From contig CBDCTW010000008.1 in assembly GCA_965222425.1 (NCBI GenBank), positions 327,024-391,023 of the forward strand: 64,000 nt of DNA, in the 5' to 3' direction. The position numbers and the translations under genes were made by a program. Positions within the stretch are counted from its first letter, which is position 1. Every line of letters begins with the position of its first letter. The stretch comes from CBDCNP01 sp965222425. GTDB lineage: Bacteria; Acidobacteriota; Vicinamibacteria; Marinacidobacterales; DATDRI01. Below the pieces are notes generated by a model, which did not search any database, was not told where the DNA came from, and saw nothing but the letters and a program-made list of their open reading frames with translations. This document shows, one piece after another, positions 25,591 through 35,265 of the stretch.

Positions 25591-26113
25591 GGGGGAAACC
25601 TAGCGTTTGGTGCGACGCGGTGCTTGCGCTGTTTGCTGTTGGTGATGTGCACACATGCCTTTGCAAGAGAGGGAAGTTCTCTCACAACCGGAGCGGCTTA
25701 TAAATCGTCTTGGGCGGACGGGTCGCCACCGTGCAGATGACCACCTAGTCGAGAGAAAATATCGAAGCGTGTTCCTGAAGTTGTGTTTCCACGCTACGCC
25801 GGTCGAGTCCACCTAGGGGCTACCGTCGCTGGCGACAATCTCAAGCGTAACCGCTGACCGAGCTGCGTGTCCCTTCCATAAACTCGAGCTGTATGAGATT
25901 GGCGAACTTCCTGCAACCAGGATGCTTTGGTCGTCTTCATGTAGGACGTTTTAAGAGCCGGCGTCGGCTCTACTCAGGGGGAGAGGTGTAAGCTGGTGCG
26001 GAGTCCGGCAGCCGTTCCGAGCGGGTCGGCTCAAGCAGCGCGTCGAGTGTAATAATGATGGAGACCACCGACCTTTGGAATGGCTCTCACTTTGCCCATC
26101 TGTGTTCGCTAGT
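25591..26113. other. Gene-free stretch with a family C repeat fragment
   Basis: A family C end (GGTGCTTGCGCTGTTTGCTG, 25619 onward, about 50 bp) is recognisable, followed by unassigned sequence. Open frames here on the minus strand have no known motif. No promoter or RNA gene was identified. Confidence 0.5.
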
Positions 26114-26202
26114 CTGAATTGGCCCATTTCGCTCATTTGATTTGGCCCACCCCATCGAGACCGATACCCTGAGCCGGGGAAGAACCCGGAGAGGAGGGTC
26201 GG

Positions 26203-27744
26203 TTGAAAAGGGGTGCGAAAGTGCGATTGTTCGAGCAGATCCGTGGCGAGTACGAGCACGGAGTAGGAACGATAAAGGGAGTGGCGAAGGAGTTCGGAGT
26301 ACACCGTCGGATGGTGCGTCAGGCGCTGGAGAGCGCGGTACCGCCGGAGCGTAAAGTCGCGGAGCGTGCGAGTCCGAAGCTTGAGGAAGTACGCGAGTTC
26401 ATCGACGCGGTCCTGAAGGAGGACAAGCGAGCGCCTCGGAAGCAACGCCATACGGCTCGTCGTATCTGGTCCCGGTTGCGCGCCGAGCATCCGGAGCATG
26501 AGATTGGCGAATCAACGGTACGTCGCTACGTCGCTCGTCGGAAGAGCGAGCTCGGCCTGAAGGACACAGAGATTTTTGTTCCGCAGAGCTACGCGTGGGG
26601 CGATGAAGGGCAAGTGGACTGGTACGAGGCGTACGCGCGGATCGGAGGTGAGCTCGAGAAGGTCCACACGCTCGTAGTCCGAAGCATGGCGGGAGGAGGC
26701 GCGTTGCATCGCGGCTATCCGCGTCCGACGCAACAAGCATTTTTCGAAGCGCAGGAGCATGCGTTCGAGTTCTTTGGTGGCGTGTTCCGCCGCATGCGCT
26801 ACGACAACCTGTCACTCGCGGTCACTAAGATTCTGCGTGGTTATCAACGAGAGCAGACGGAGCGATTCGTGGCGTTTCGCTCCCATTGGGGATTCGACTC
26901 GGAGTTTTGTAATCCGAGTCGAGGCAACGAGAAGGGCGGGGTGGAAAGCGAAGTCGGCTACTTCCGGCGCAACTATCTGACGCCGGTACCGGAGTTTTCG
27001 AACTGGGATGAGCTGAACGAGTATCTGCTCTCGTGCTGTCTCAAGGATGCGACGCGCCACATTAGCGGCAAGGAGCATGCTGTCGGAACAGCGATGGAGC
27101 TTGAACGGGAGCATCTGTTGCCATTGACCGTCGAGGGGTTCGATATCGAGGAGCGACGATTTGCAAAGGTGAACAAGAAAGGCTGCGTTCGAGTCGGCAC
27201 GAACTGGTACTCGACTCCGTTGAAACGGGACCGGCGAGTTGTGGCCAAGCTACTGCCGTTGGAAGTTGAGATCTGGCACGAGGGCCACGTCGTGGCACGC
27301 CACGAGCGCTGCTACGGCCGCAGCCAGTCGATTTATGAACTCGAGCACTACTTGGATGTTCTGGTCAGGAAGCCTGGAGCGTTGGCCGGCTCGACGCCGC
27401 TCGCTCAATGGCGGGAGAAAGGTCGGTGGCCCACGAGCTACGACGAGTTGTGGTCCAAGCTGAATCGACGTCACGGGAAGCTCGAAGGAACCCGCCAGAT
27501 GGTCGAGCTCGTGCAGCTCGGCCGCGAGCACGGCTACGACAAGCTGCGTGAGGCGGTGAGTCAAGCGCTCGAACTCGGCTGTACGGATGCTGAGGCGATC
27601 CGTCACCTCGTCGAATCATCAGTTCTTCGACGTGAGCAGGCGCAGGCTCTTGGCGATGTGGAGCTCGGAGAGCTCACGAAGTACGAACGTTCCTTGCCAG
27701 GTGTTGGCCATTACAACGCGCTGATCGGCGAGGTGAACTCGTGA
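26203..27744 (+). CDS. istA: IS21 transposase IstA
   Basis: 513 aa. An N-terminal helix-turn-helix (GTIKGVAKEFGVHRRMVRQAL) is followed by the rve core: GQVDWYEAYARIG, MRYDNLSLAV and NEKGGVESEVGYFRRNYL give the D, D and E of the DDE triad. The C-terminal part has the family's beta-barrel (VRVGTNWYSTPL). Full length and apparently intact. The stop overlaps the istB GTG start (27741-27744). Confidence 0.93.
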   Translation: MKRGAKVRLFEQIRGEYEHGVGTIKGVAKEFGVHRRMVRQALESAVPPERKVAERASPKLEEVREFIDAVLKEDKRAPRKQRHTARRIWSRLRAEHPEHEIGESTVRRYVARRKSELGLKDTEIFVPQSYAWGDEGQVDWYEAYARIGGELEKVHTLVVRSMAGGGALHRGYPRPTQQAFFEAQEHAFEFFGGVFRRMRYDNLSLAVTKILRGYQREQTERFVAFRSHWGFDSEFCNPSRGNEKGGVESEVGYFRRNYLTPVPEFSNWDELNEYLLSCCLKDATRHISGKEHAVGTAMELEREHLLPLTVEGFDIEERRFAKVNKKGCVRVGTNWYSTPLKRDRRVVAKLLPLEVEIWHEGHVVARHERCYGRSQSIYELEHYLDVLVRKPGALAGSTPLAQWREKGRWPTSYDELWSKLNRRHGKLEGTRQMVELVQLGREHGYDKLREAVSQALELGCTDAEAIRHLVESSVLRREQAQALGDVELGELTKYERSLPGVGHYNALIGEVNS

Positions 27745-28514
27745 ACGCGAAGAGCATCGAGCTCCAGAGCATCCGTCAGCATTGCAAGACGCTTCGCATG
27801 CCGAGCGTGGCAACGCAGTTCCAGAAGATTGCCGAACAAGCGCAGCGCGACGAGCACAGCTATGTCCGCTACCTCGACGTGCTGCTCAGCGCCGAAGTCG
27901 AGGAGCGTGAACACCGCGCGGTTCAAAGACGACTGAAGGAAGCACAACTACCGAGAGCGAAGACGCTCGAGGAGTTCGACTTCTCGCAATCGCCGAAGGT
28001 CTCCGCCCGTCGGATACGAGAACTGGCCGAAGGCGACTACATCGACCATGCACGGCCGGTTCTGTTTCTCGGCGATGCCGGCACAGGCAAGACTCATCTG
28101 GCCACGGCATTGTGTGTAGCGGCGTGCCAGCAACGTCGCCGCGTTCGCTTCACGACGGCCTCGAGACTCGTCAACGAACTCGTTGAAGCTAGGGAGGAGC
28201 ACGAACTCTCGCGAGTGATCCGTCGCTACGCCCGCTACGAGTTGTTGTGCATCGACGAGCTCGGCTACGTCCCACTCGCCGATGTCGGCGCCGAGCTTCT
28301 GTTCCAAGTGGTTTCGGAACGATGCGAAAGGGCGGCGCTCGTGATCACCACCAACCTGCCCTTCTCGGAGTGGACCCAGGTGTTCACGAACGTCCGCCTG
28401 TGCAAGGCACTGCTCGACCGAGTCACGGACCAGGCGCACATACTCGAAACCGGCACCGAATCCTATCGGTTCCGGCGCACCCTGAAGAGCGAGAAAAAGA
28501 CCATAAAGGCATGA
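27741..28514 (+). CDS. istB: IS21 ATP-binding helper IstB
   Basis: 257 aa, DnaC-like AAA+ ATPase. Walker A is GDAGTGKTHLATAL (about residues 114-127), Walker B LLCIDELGY, and sensor ITTNLPFSEW. It assembles on target DNA and guides IstA. The GTG start overlaps the istA stop, giving coupled translation. Length and motifs are regular, so the element is potentially active. Confidence 0.93.
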   Translation: MNAKSIELQSIRQHCKTLRMPSVATQFQKIAEQAQRDEHSYVRYLDVLLSAEVEEREHRAVQRRLKEAQLPRAKTLEEFDFSQSPKVSARRIRELAEGDYIDHARPVLFLGDAGTGKTHLATALCVAACQQRRRVRFTTASRLVNELVEAREEHELSRVIRRYARYELLCIDELGYVPLADVGAELLFQVVSERCERAALVITTNLPFSEWTQVFTNVRLCKALLDRVTDQAHILETGTESYRFRRTLKSEKKTIKA

Positions 28515-28650
28515 GTTCGTTGGGTTTCACTAGCCGCGGCCTGCACTTCGTTCCGGCCGCGGAATAAGGAAAGGGGCTTTCTTACAGCTCGTCTTTATTA
28601 ATCAATAACTTAGGGTGGGCCAAATTAGATGAGCAAAGTGGGCCAGACCG

Positions 28651-28815
28651 AGTGGACAAACACACCATCGCCGGTGACTCTACCCGGCGAGGCTCGGGCG
28701 CGTCCTTCTCAAGCGACAAATGAGTCCGGCACGAATGATAGTAGTCGACGTATTCGCGTAGGATTCGCCTCAGGTGCTGCTCATCAAGGACGATCACGTG
28801 GTCGAGACATGTGGA
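28651..28815 (-). pseudogene. Integrase-core transposase, C-terminal fragment
   Basis: Residues CLDHVIVLDEQHLRRILREYVDYYHSCRTHLSL match the end of rve-type transposases and resemble the gene at 60189-61238. The fragment is cut by the IS21 right end at 28650 and loses similarity upstream at about 28800. Confidence 0.6.
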
Positions 28816-28910
28816 TGCCACGACCTTCCCGGCCTCGCTGACCCATACTCCGACGATGCAAGAGCTCGCCTCGGTGCGTCGCTTTTTAGACGGGCTGTGT
28901 TCCGGTAGTA

Positions 28911-29152
28911 ATGGGTAATAATGACAGTGCTTCGGCAGCCCCCCTGCTCCGTCTTATCTGGCGGGTTGATATCAGCCCCGGCTCTGTGTCTATCCTCCTC
29001 GACCGCAATGCGTTCGCTGCTTGCCTGTCTATGGGGCCCGATCGCATTCGCGAGGATGCACTCCGCATCCACGCACCGTTCCGCTTGCGTCGACGCGGCG
29101 TCGAGACCAAGCTCGTTCTGAGCAACCCCACGAAATCCGTCGACCGCACCCC
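28911..29152 (+). pseudogene. Large serine recombinase, C-terminal fragment
   Basis: The frame LLRLIWRVDISPGSVSILLDRNAFAAC ... ALRIHAPFRLRRRGVETKLVL resembles the last strands of resolvase/invertase-type large serine recombinases, which end in a similar RLRRRGVE-x-KLV motif. The catalytic domain is absent. It runs into the family B fragment that starts at 29155. Confidence 0.5.
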
Positions 29153-29154
29153 GT

Positions 29155-29252
29155 CCTGTGCCAAAACTCGGCCCTTTTGAAATAGACCACAAATCAGCAG
29201 CTTAGACGCCCTTGGAATCCGCGCAGAATCCAGGGTATTTCGCGCCGCAGGG
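29155..29252 (-). mobile_element. Repeat family B, partial, truncated by family A
   Basis: The 98 bp nearest the CCTGTGCC end are present in reverse orientation. The copy breaks at a family A element (29254), and its remainder is not found beyond that element. Confidence 0.75.
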
Positions 29253-29253
29253 T

Positions 29254-29367
29254 TGCCTTGGTGCATAAATACAGGTAAGTCATTGATTCCATTGACCCTG
29301 CGTTTTTTTGCCCAAAAACGTAACCTGCTGATTCCTTTAGAGTTGTCCAGAGTTATGCACCAAGGCA
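29254..29367 (-). mobile_element. Repeat family A (114 bp), copy 2
   Basis: Full-length copy in reverse orientation with intact terminal inverted repeats. It sits next to a broken family B copy and is followed by 345 bp without a recognisable gene. Confidence 0.85.
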
Positions 29368-29712
29368 GAACAGGTCCGCATTACCCGTCGCAGCGATGGC
29401 ATCGCGCAGCCTATGGTCGTAGATCTGGCGAACTCGGAGGGCTCTCGTCATGCCCAAGCATGGCAGGGAGAAAGTCACCTGGCTAGCCGGACCCCTTCGG
29501 GGCCATCTATTCTCGCCGGAGCGCCTATCCGAGGACCGATGCCTTCGGGGCAGGTTTGATGGGAACGATCCTCATGGGCGTGAGCGGCCTCGTGTTGTTT
29601 ACGCGTTTGGTGGCGCTGATTCTGTCGTAGTTCTGTCAGGTGAAACAACCTTGGCCGGACGAGGCCCTTCTCTCGAATTGTCGAGGAGCGAGAAGACTCG
29701 CCACGGTGAGAC
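29368..29712. other. Gene-free stretch
   Basis: No frame with recognisable similarity was found on either strand. The sequence is GC-rich and could hold decayed coding DNA. It follows a family A repeat and precedes the 3' end of the MBL-fold gene. Confidence 0.4.
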
Positions 29713-31233
29713 TCATTCTGACTCTGCTTCGCCCATGAAGCTCACGAAATCAGACATCGGGACCACCGGCCCGTGGATGGGCACAATGGTTTCGATGTCC
29801 AGCTTCAGGCGCTTTATGTTCTGGTAGAACGTTCGACTGCTGCGGTTGGGGGTAGCCGGCGCCCGGTCACGCGACGGGGAGTAGAGATCCGCTTCCACCA
29901 CAATCTTCTCCTCGGGTAGATACGCGATCAACATCCCGGCGCTGTGATTGAGGCCCTGGATATGGTGAATCTCCATATTTCGCGTGCCATCGCTCAACAC
30001 GTATTTTTCCCGAAAGGTCTCAAAAGTGTAGCCCTCTGCGATTTCCTCCGGCGGATAGAGGGACAGCCTGTCCGGCTGCTGGATCCATCGCCGCGTGATC
30101 ACGAGCTCTTCGTAGTATGGGCGATTCCCGTCGTGCGCGATGACGGTAGCGCCCTCGTGGACATAAGCGCGCATGCCTCCTATGTGGTCCCAGTGATGGT
30201 GCGTACTCACTAGGAACCGAATCGGCTTGTTAGGAATCAATCTGGCGACTTCTTCAATCACCGCCAGGGACCGTTCCTCGTTCTGGGGGGCCTCGACGAC
30301 GGCCGCGTATTCGAGGAACTCGACTGCCAAGCTGTTGTGAGACGAGCCTCCCAGATACCACACCCCTTCCGCTAGTTGTTGCGACTCCACACGGACCGGT
30401 GGGACGGTTGCTTCCCGTACCGCAGCGGGGACATCGAGTGCGGCGCCGCCCACGTTCACTTCAACGTTGGCTACGTTGAGGCCAAAGGAATGGTCGCCCC
30501 CACTAACGTTCGGTTTCCGTTCGTTGTCATCGATGTCCTGGTGCTGATGGAAGGTGGGAAGCTTTACCCCACCGAAATCCTGATAGTTGGTGTAGACGTT
30601 TTCATAATACATGTCCCCGACCACGGGGTTGGGAACCCACGTCTGTACCCTGGCCACCAGGTTCTCACTGTTGATCGTGCCGTTCACCTGGTACTTGCCG
30701 AGCGCGGTAAACGAGACCACCGTTACCCTCTGGCCATACTCGTTTCGGGTGACTGCCGTTGGATTCTCCGCCGCCATGGCCGCTTTGAGGAAACCGTGCG
30801 GGGTGAGCCAGATCTCGAGCTGTCGTACCTCGGCCGCGGCCGGCGCGGGAATCACATTGTCTCCTCGCATGTTCCAGGCGTAGTTCCCGCGGACGAGGAA
30901 TACCTGCCGCCGTTCCCCCTCGATCGGCGTTCTACCGCCGCCGCGGGCGGGATTGCTCCCCTGGATGAGAACCATTTCCTCTTTCGAAGATCGAGCCTCG
31001 AAGTCAATGGTTCGGGTGTAACTGGTCATTTGAAATCGTGGCCAATCCAGCTCCGGCCTGAAGTTCTGGCCCACCGCGCCTCTCCACCCGGTCCCGGAAT
31101 ACTGGATGGATTTCAAGTTGGTAGCACCCATGGCCGTTGCGGCGGCCTGCAAAACACTCTGGGCATCCTGGGCGGCTGCCGTCCAGGCCATCAGCGCCTG
31201 TATTGCACAAAAAGCCAATAGTCTATGTCTCAT
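29713..31233 (-). CDS. Secreted MBL-fold metallo-hydrolase
   Basis: 506 aa. Signal peptide at residues 1-22 (FCAIQALMAWTAAAQ). The N-terminal ~270 residues form a beta-rich domain of unknown function; the C-terminal half is a metallo-beta-lactamase fold with STHHHWDHIGGM (HxHxDH zinc motif), an internal LNHSAGMLIAYLP and IVPIHGP for further ligands. It is presumably periplasmic. A 203-bp internal segment (30299-30501) recurs at 38136-38338 between two repeats. Substrate unknown. Confidence 0.85.
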   Translation of the reverse strand: MRHRLLAFCAIQALMAWTAAAQDAQSVLQAAATAMGATNLKSIQYSGTGWRGAVGQNFRPELDWPRFQMTSYTRTIDFEARSSKEEMVLIQGSNPARGGGRTPIEGERRQVFLVRGNYAWNMRGDNVIPAPAAAEVRQLEIWLTPHGFLKAAMAAENPTAVTRNEYGQRVTVVSFTALGKYQVNGTINSENLVARVQTWVPNPVVGDMYYENVYTNYQDFGGVKLPTFHQHQDIDDNERKPNVSGGDHSFGLNVANVEVNVGGAALDVPAAVREATVPPVRVESQQLAEGVWYLGGSSHNSLAVEFLEYAAVVEAPQNEERSLAVIEEVARLIPNKPIRFLVSTHHHWDHIGGMRAYVHEGATVIAHDGNRPYYEELVITRRWIQQPDRLSLYPPEEIAEGYTFETFREKYVLSDGTRNMEIHHIQGLNHSAGMLIAYLPEEKIVVEADLYSPSRDRAPATPNRSSRTFYQNIKRLKLDIETIVPIHGPVVPMSDFVSFMGEAESE

Positions 31234-31385
31234 GACTCCCCCTAGCAGCTGGCCATGACAATCAACGAATGGGACTTATAACGATTGATTGACAGTGTTA
31301 GTAGCCCCTTGCGTTTGAGCAGCTTATCAAAGACACCCCAATCATCCCACCCCTACATATAGTGGTGCCGCGTTTTAGACCCTGA
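31234..31385. other. Short intergenic region
   Basis: It carries the upstream region of the MBL-fold gene, which reads away on the minus strand. No other feature was seen before the family B repeat. Confidence 0.4.
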
Positions 31386-31531
31386 CCTGTGCCTTCTATT
31401 TATTCATCCGCCAGCCCATGGGTCGGAAGTCAGCCCTGCGGCGCGAAATAGCCTGGATTCTGCGCCGATTCCAACGGCGTCTAAGCTGCTGATTTGTGGC
31501 CTATTTCAAAAGGGCCGAGTTTTGGCACAGG
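31386..31531 (+). mobile_element. Repeat family B (146 bp), full copy 1
   Basis: Starts CCTGTGCC and ends GGCACAGG, so 8-bp inverted termini bound it. Two other complete copies at 38337 and 38544 have exactly the same length. No coding capacity. It cuts the front off an IS3 transposase gene. Confidence 0.85.
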
Positions 31532-32412
31532 ACGGGGTCGAGCCGATCTGCCGGATGCTTCCGATCGCCCCGTCGACCTATTACGAGCAGAAAGCGCGAG
31601 AGAAGGACCCAAGCCGCCTGCCAGCGAGAGCGAAGCGCGACGTCCAACTCCGCGGCGAGATTCGTCGTGTACGGCAAGAGAACTTTGACGTGTATGGCGT
31701 GCGCAAGGTCTGGTGTCAGCTGTGCCGTGAGGGCCGCGACGTGGCTCGATGCACGGTGGCCCGTCTGATGCGTGAAATGGGCCTCCAGGGCGCGGTCCGT
31801 GGACGTCGATTCAAGACGACGAAGCCGGATTCGAGCGGCGCTCGCCCGATGGACCTCGTGGAGCGCGACTTCAACGCCACACGCCCGAACGAGCTCTGGG
31901 TCTCGGACCTGACCTACGTTGCCACGTGGCGCGGCTTCGTGTACGTCGCCTTCGTCATCGACGTCTTCGCTCGACTCATCGTCGGTTGGCGAGCGACGAC
32001 ATCGTTGACTGCCGGCATCGCTCTCGATGCGTTGGAGCAGGCGCTGCACGAGCGCCGACTAGACCCAGAAGATCCATTGGTGCATCACAGCGATCGCGGC
32101 GTGCAGTACGTCTCGATCCGTTACACCGAGCGGCTCGCCGAGGCGGGCATTGAGCCGTCCGTCGGCAGCCGAGGCGACTCTTACGATAACGCTTTGGCTG
32201 AATCCATCATCGGCCTCTACAAGACCGAGGTGATCCGTCGACGTGGGCCCTGGCGTGGTCCTGAGGACGTCGAGTTCGCCACCCTCGAGTGGGTCCATTG
32301 GTACAACACGCAACGACTCTTGGAGCCGATCGGAAATGTCTCCCCCGTCGAGTACGAGATGAACTACTATCGGTCGCAGGAAGGCTCGCTAGAGATGGCG
32401 AGACTCAACTAA
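31532..32412 (+). pseudogene. IS3-family transposase OrfB, 5'-truncated copy
   Basis: It is nearly identical to the complete OrfB at 41240-42157 but starts only at VEPICRML; the first 14 residues and all of OrfA are gone, replaced by the family B end. The DDE core survives (LWVSDLTYV, HHSDRGVQY, ALAESIIGLYKTEVI). A frame starting with a TTG inside the repeat (M-A-Q-D-G-V) is open, so a shortened protein could be made. Its right end with the GGTTCA terminus lies at 32442. Confidence 0.85.
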
Positions 32413-32442
32413 AACAGTCTCCGGAAAACCCGGGGCGGTTCA

Positions 32443-32493
32443 ATAGACCACAAATCAGCAGCTTAGACGCCGTCCTGTGCCAAAACTCGGCCC
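32443..32493 (-). mobile_element. Repeat family B, rearranged fragment
   Basis: Right after the IS3 terminus comes ATAGACCACAAATCAGCAGC, a piece of reverse-oriented family B, then CGTCCTGTGCCAAAACTCGG, its end, with the part between deleted. The following ~50 bp (to about 32545) resemble the outer end of the IS256 element at 35.2 kb. Confidence 0.6.
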
Positions 32494-32613
32494 AGCCGGC
32501 CAAGGAGCCGCCGCTACCCCAAATTCAACATCCGGCGGGACATCCCCGTTCTGACTGGGTCAACCGCCAGCGGCAGGATGTGATTGACCTGCGTGATAAA
32601 CTCTGGTCCATTC

Positions 32614-32844
32614 ATGCTACTGATTGCCAAACTTATCGACTACTACTCCATTGTCGTCATCGTCGCGGTGATCCTCAGCTGGCTTCAGCTCCCGCCGAGC
32701 AACCAGGTAGTTCGCATCACCCGGATGTTGACCGAGCCGGCTCTGGCACCGATTCGTAGGCTGGTGCCGTCGGCGGGGGGGATCGACTTCTCGCCGTTGA
32801 TTCTGCTTGTCCTCCTTCAGATTCTGAAGGGCGCGTTGATCTAG
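32614..32844 (+). CDS. YggT-family small membrane protein
   Basis: 76 aa from the ATG at 32614. Two hydrophobic helices flank a conserved middle: LIDYYSIVVIVAVILSWLQLP, then RMLTEPALAPIRRLVPSAGGIDFSPLILLVLLQ, the signature of YggT/Ycf19 proteins, usually linked to cell division or osmotic shock. It sits isolated between insertion-element remnants and the OLD-type gene. Confidence 0.8.
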   Translation: MLLIAKLIDYYSIVVIVAVILSWLQLPPSNQVVRITRMLTEPALAPIRRLVPSAGGIDFSPLILLVLLQILKGALI

Positions 32845-32959
32845 CGCCGTTACTATCTACTACTCTTGGTCTCTAGGCTTCTGTTCCCTCAACGTTACAA
32901 GCGAGCAGTTGACGCGGCGTAGGCTGTAATGGGCAACAGAAACAGATGATAGGTGCTGC

Positions 32960-35050
32960 ATGAAGCTGACGGCAACGGGATTTCAAGTCTTAAACTACCG
33001 GAACATTGACGATAGCGATTGGATTCCGATTGAGCGGGTGACGGCATTCGTCGGTCGTAACGAGGCAGGGAAAACCGCCTTGCTGAAGGCGCTGCACAAA
33101 TTTAATCCGGCGATCGAGGAACCATACAAGGCGCAGCGGGAGTTCCCGCGCGACCGTTTTACGGCGGAGTATCGTGATGGCAAGGATTGGCCGGTATGCC
33201 GGGTCGAATTCGATATTTCTGACGAGTTCCGCAAGGAACTTGGAGAGCTTCTGAACGGCGCAGAGATACCGCGTAAGGCGGTATTGACGCGCTACTACGA
33301 TGGCAGCCTGACGTATGAATACGACACGGAGGTATCTGACGATCCGGTCGATCTCCCCGAGTTGGTGAAGGCCCTCAATGTTTTTGCGAAAGGCGCGCGG
33401 CGGCTTGCGGCGGCGGAAGATCAGGAAGAAACGACGCAGGCGCTGAGAACAAGCCTGGCGGACTGGGCCGACAGTAAAAAAAAAGTTGCCGGCGAATTGC
33501 AGGATTTGCGGACTGAGAAGGGCGTTGAGATGTTGGAGCAGGTGCGGAAGGAATCGAACGCGCATGCAACTCCAGCGTCGGCCGACTTGGTTGAGGCCCT
33601 TCAAGGTAAGGTCGACAAGCTGCAGGAGAGGGCGGAAACCAAACCCATTCCACAGCAGCTCAATGAAGCGATCAATCGCGAGCTACCAGTATTCATCTAT
33701 TTCGAGAATTACGGAATTCTCGACAGCGCTGTGTATTTGCCGCGGTTCCTTGAAGACCTCGAGGCGGGACCGGAAGAACCGCGTGTTCGGACGATCAACG
33801 CGATGTTCAAGCATGTGCAGCTCACGGCGCAGGAAATCTCGGATTTGGGCCGGGAGGAAGCTGAGGAAGCGAAGGCTGCGGGCCATCCGGTGACGCCGGA
33901 AATAATCGAGCGCGATCAGGAGCGCAAGGAACTGCGCAGCGTGAAGCTGAACTCGGCGTCGCTCAATATCTCGAAGAGATTTAGCCAGTGGTTCGGCCAG
34001 AGACGGCACAAGATCAGGTATCAGGCCGACGGCCCGTATTTTCGTATCTGGGTGTCTGACGATCGGCGGCCGGATGTCGATATCGAGCTGGAAAGCCGTA
34101 GCAAGGGGTTCCAGTGGTTTTTCTCGTTCTACATGGTGTTCCTCGTGGAATCGGACGAGGGGCATAAGGACGCGATCCTGTTGCTCGATGAGCCGGGGCT
34201 GCATTTGCACCCGACGGCGCAGCAGGAGCTAATAGCTTTCTTCGAGACGCTGGCCGAAGACAATCCACTGATATACACGACGCATTCGCCGTTCCTGATC
34301 GACGGAGAACATATCCACCGCATCCGTCCAGTCACGGAAGACGAGACAGGGCATTCGCGGATCAGTGTCGATAGCTGGCCGAGTGACCGGGAAACGATAT
34401 TCCCGCTACAAGCGGCGGCAGGATACGCGATGGTGCGGGGGCTATTCCAGCACAAGAAAAACGTGCTGGTCGAGGGCATGTCGGACTACCTGTATCTGCA
34501 CGCACTGAACCTGCATTGTCACTCGCTCGGGCGGCAAGGGTTGCCGGAAGATATCTATATAACGCCCTGTGGCGGCACCAAGCTGGTCGGGCACATTGCG
34601 TCGCTGTTCCTAGGTCAGGACGTGCGGCCGGTTGTCCTGCTGGACGGCGATGACGCCGGGCGTGCACGGTGCGACGCGCTGATGAGAGAGCTGTATGCAG
34701 GCCACGAGAAGGCCGTTCTGATGCTGAGCGACGTGCTCGGACAGGAAAAATGCGAAACCGAGGACATTATCGGTGAAGCGACGATCCTGCCTGTCTTGAA
34801 GGACGTAGTTGAAAAGAAGGTCATGCTGAATCAGGACGATCGCGGCAAGGGCAGTCTTGTGGCGCAGATTAAGAGCGCCGCCGAGCGGTACGGTGTCGAG
34901 CTGCCCGACGGGTGGAAACCGGAAGTCGCACGGCGAATCGTGGTCGCATGGTCAACAACAGACCCGGCGGATATGCCGTCAGAGATATTGGACAGATCGG
35001 AGGCGTTGTTCAAAGAACTGACGGAGCGTTTCGATGGAATAGAGCCGTAG
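32960..35050 (+). CDS. OLD-family ATP-dependent nuclease (AAA ATPase plus Toprim)
   Basis: 696 aa. Walker A is GRNEAGKT (residues 32-39), followed by a long coiled-coil-like insert (DLRTEKGVEML, LQGKVDKLQERAE), then Walker B AILLLDEPGLHLHP with the signature-like SRSKGFQWFF before it and TTHSPFLID. The C-terminal Toprim domain has LVEGMSDYLYL (catalytic Glu, about residue 505) and VVLLDGDDAGR (D-x-D, about residue 560). Such proteins act as anti-phage nucleases, alone (P2 OLD) or with a helicase (GajA of Gabija). No GajB-like helicase is adjacent, so this may be a solitary class. It is flanked by insertion elements. Confidence 0.85.
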   Translation: MKLTATGFQVLNYRNIDDSDWIPIERVTAFVGRNEAGKTALLKALHKFNPAIEEPYKAQREFPRDRFTAEYRDGKDWPVCRVEFDISDEFRKELGELLNGAEIPRKAVLTRYYDGSLTYEYDTEVSDDPVDLPELVKALNVFAKGARRLAAAEDQEETTQALRTSLADWADSKKKVAGELQDLRTEKGVEMLEQVRKESNAHATPASADLVEALQGKVDKLQERAETKPIPQQLNEAINRELPVFIYFENYGILDSAVYLPRFLEDLEAGPEEPRVRTINAMFKHVQLTAQEISDLGREEAEEAKAAGHPVTPEIIERDQERKELRSVKLNSASLNISKRFSQWFGQRRHKIRYQADGPYFRIWVSDDRRPDVDIELESRSKGFQWFFSFYMVFLVESDEGHKDAILLLDEPGLHLHPTAQQELIAFFETLAEDNPLIYTTHSPFLIDGEHIHRIRPVTEDETGHSRISVDSWPSDRETIFPLQAAAGYAMVRGLFQHKKNVLVEGMSDYLYLHALNLHCHSLGRQGLPEDIYITPCGGTKLVGHIASLFLGQDVRPVVLLDGDDAGRARCDALMRELYAGHEKAVLMLSDVLGQEKCETEDIIGEATILPVLKDVVEKKVMLNQDDRGKGSLVAQIKSAAERYGVELPDGWKPEVARRIVVAWSTTDPADMPSEILDRSEALFKELTERFDGIEP

Positions 35051-35138
35051 GGGTGAGAGTTAATGTAATGCCAGCTTGTGCTTGCCTTGGTGCACAACTC
35101 CGATAGAGGCCGAGAGCTCGCTTGGCCCCGACTCCCGT

Positions 35139-35189
35139 CCTGTGCCAAAACTCGGCCCTTTTGAAATAGGCCATCAATCAGCAGCTTAG
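35139..35189 (-). mobile_element. Repeat family B, terminal part (reverse)
   Basis: About 50 bp of the family B end. Just before it, at 35079, lies TGCCTTGGTGCA, a short piece of a family A terminus. Just after it begins the outer end of the IS256-like remnant. Confidence 0.65.
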
Positions 35190-35265
35190 TGTCTGTGTTT
35201 GCGCCGGGGGGATGTCCCGGCCGCTGTTGAATTTGGTCGGGTAGCGGCGGCACCTGTGAATACTC

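Larger units (their letters stand above)
26114..28650 (+). mobile_element. IS21-family insertion sequence
   Basis: Ends carry related inverted repeats built on ATTTGGCCCACCC: left 26114-26153 and right 28612-28650 in reverse. Between them istA and istB overlap as in all IS21 elements. The left end also carries a second TTGGCCCA motif, as is common for multiple transposase-binding sites. It is inserted in an integrase-type transposase remnant on the right. The target duplication was not resolved. Confidence 0.85.

Noticed and set aside
31501..32442. A complete second IS3 element
   Set aside because: OrfA, the left end and the first residues of OrfB are absent; only the right end and truncated OrfB remain.
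32960..35050. Gabija defence system
   Set aside because: A GajA-like protein alone is not sufficient; no GajB-type helicase lies on either side.
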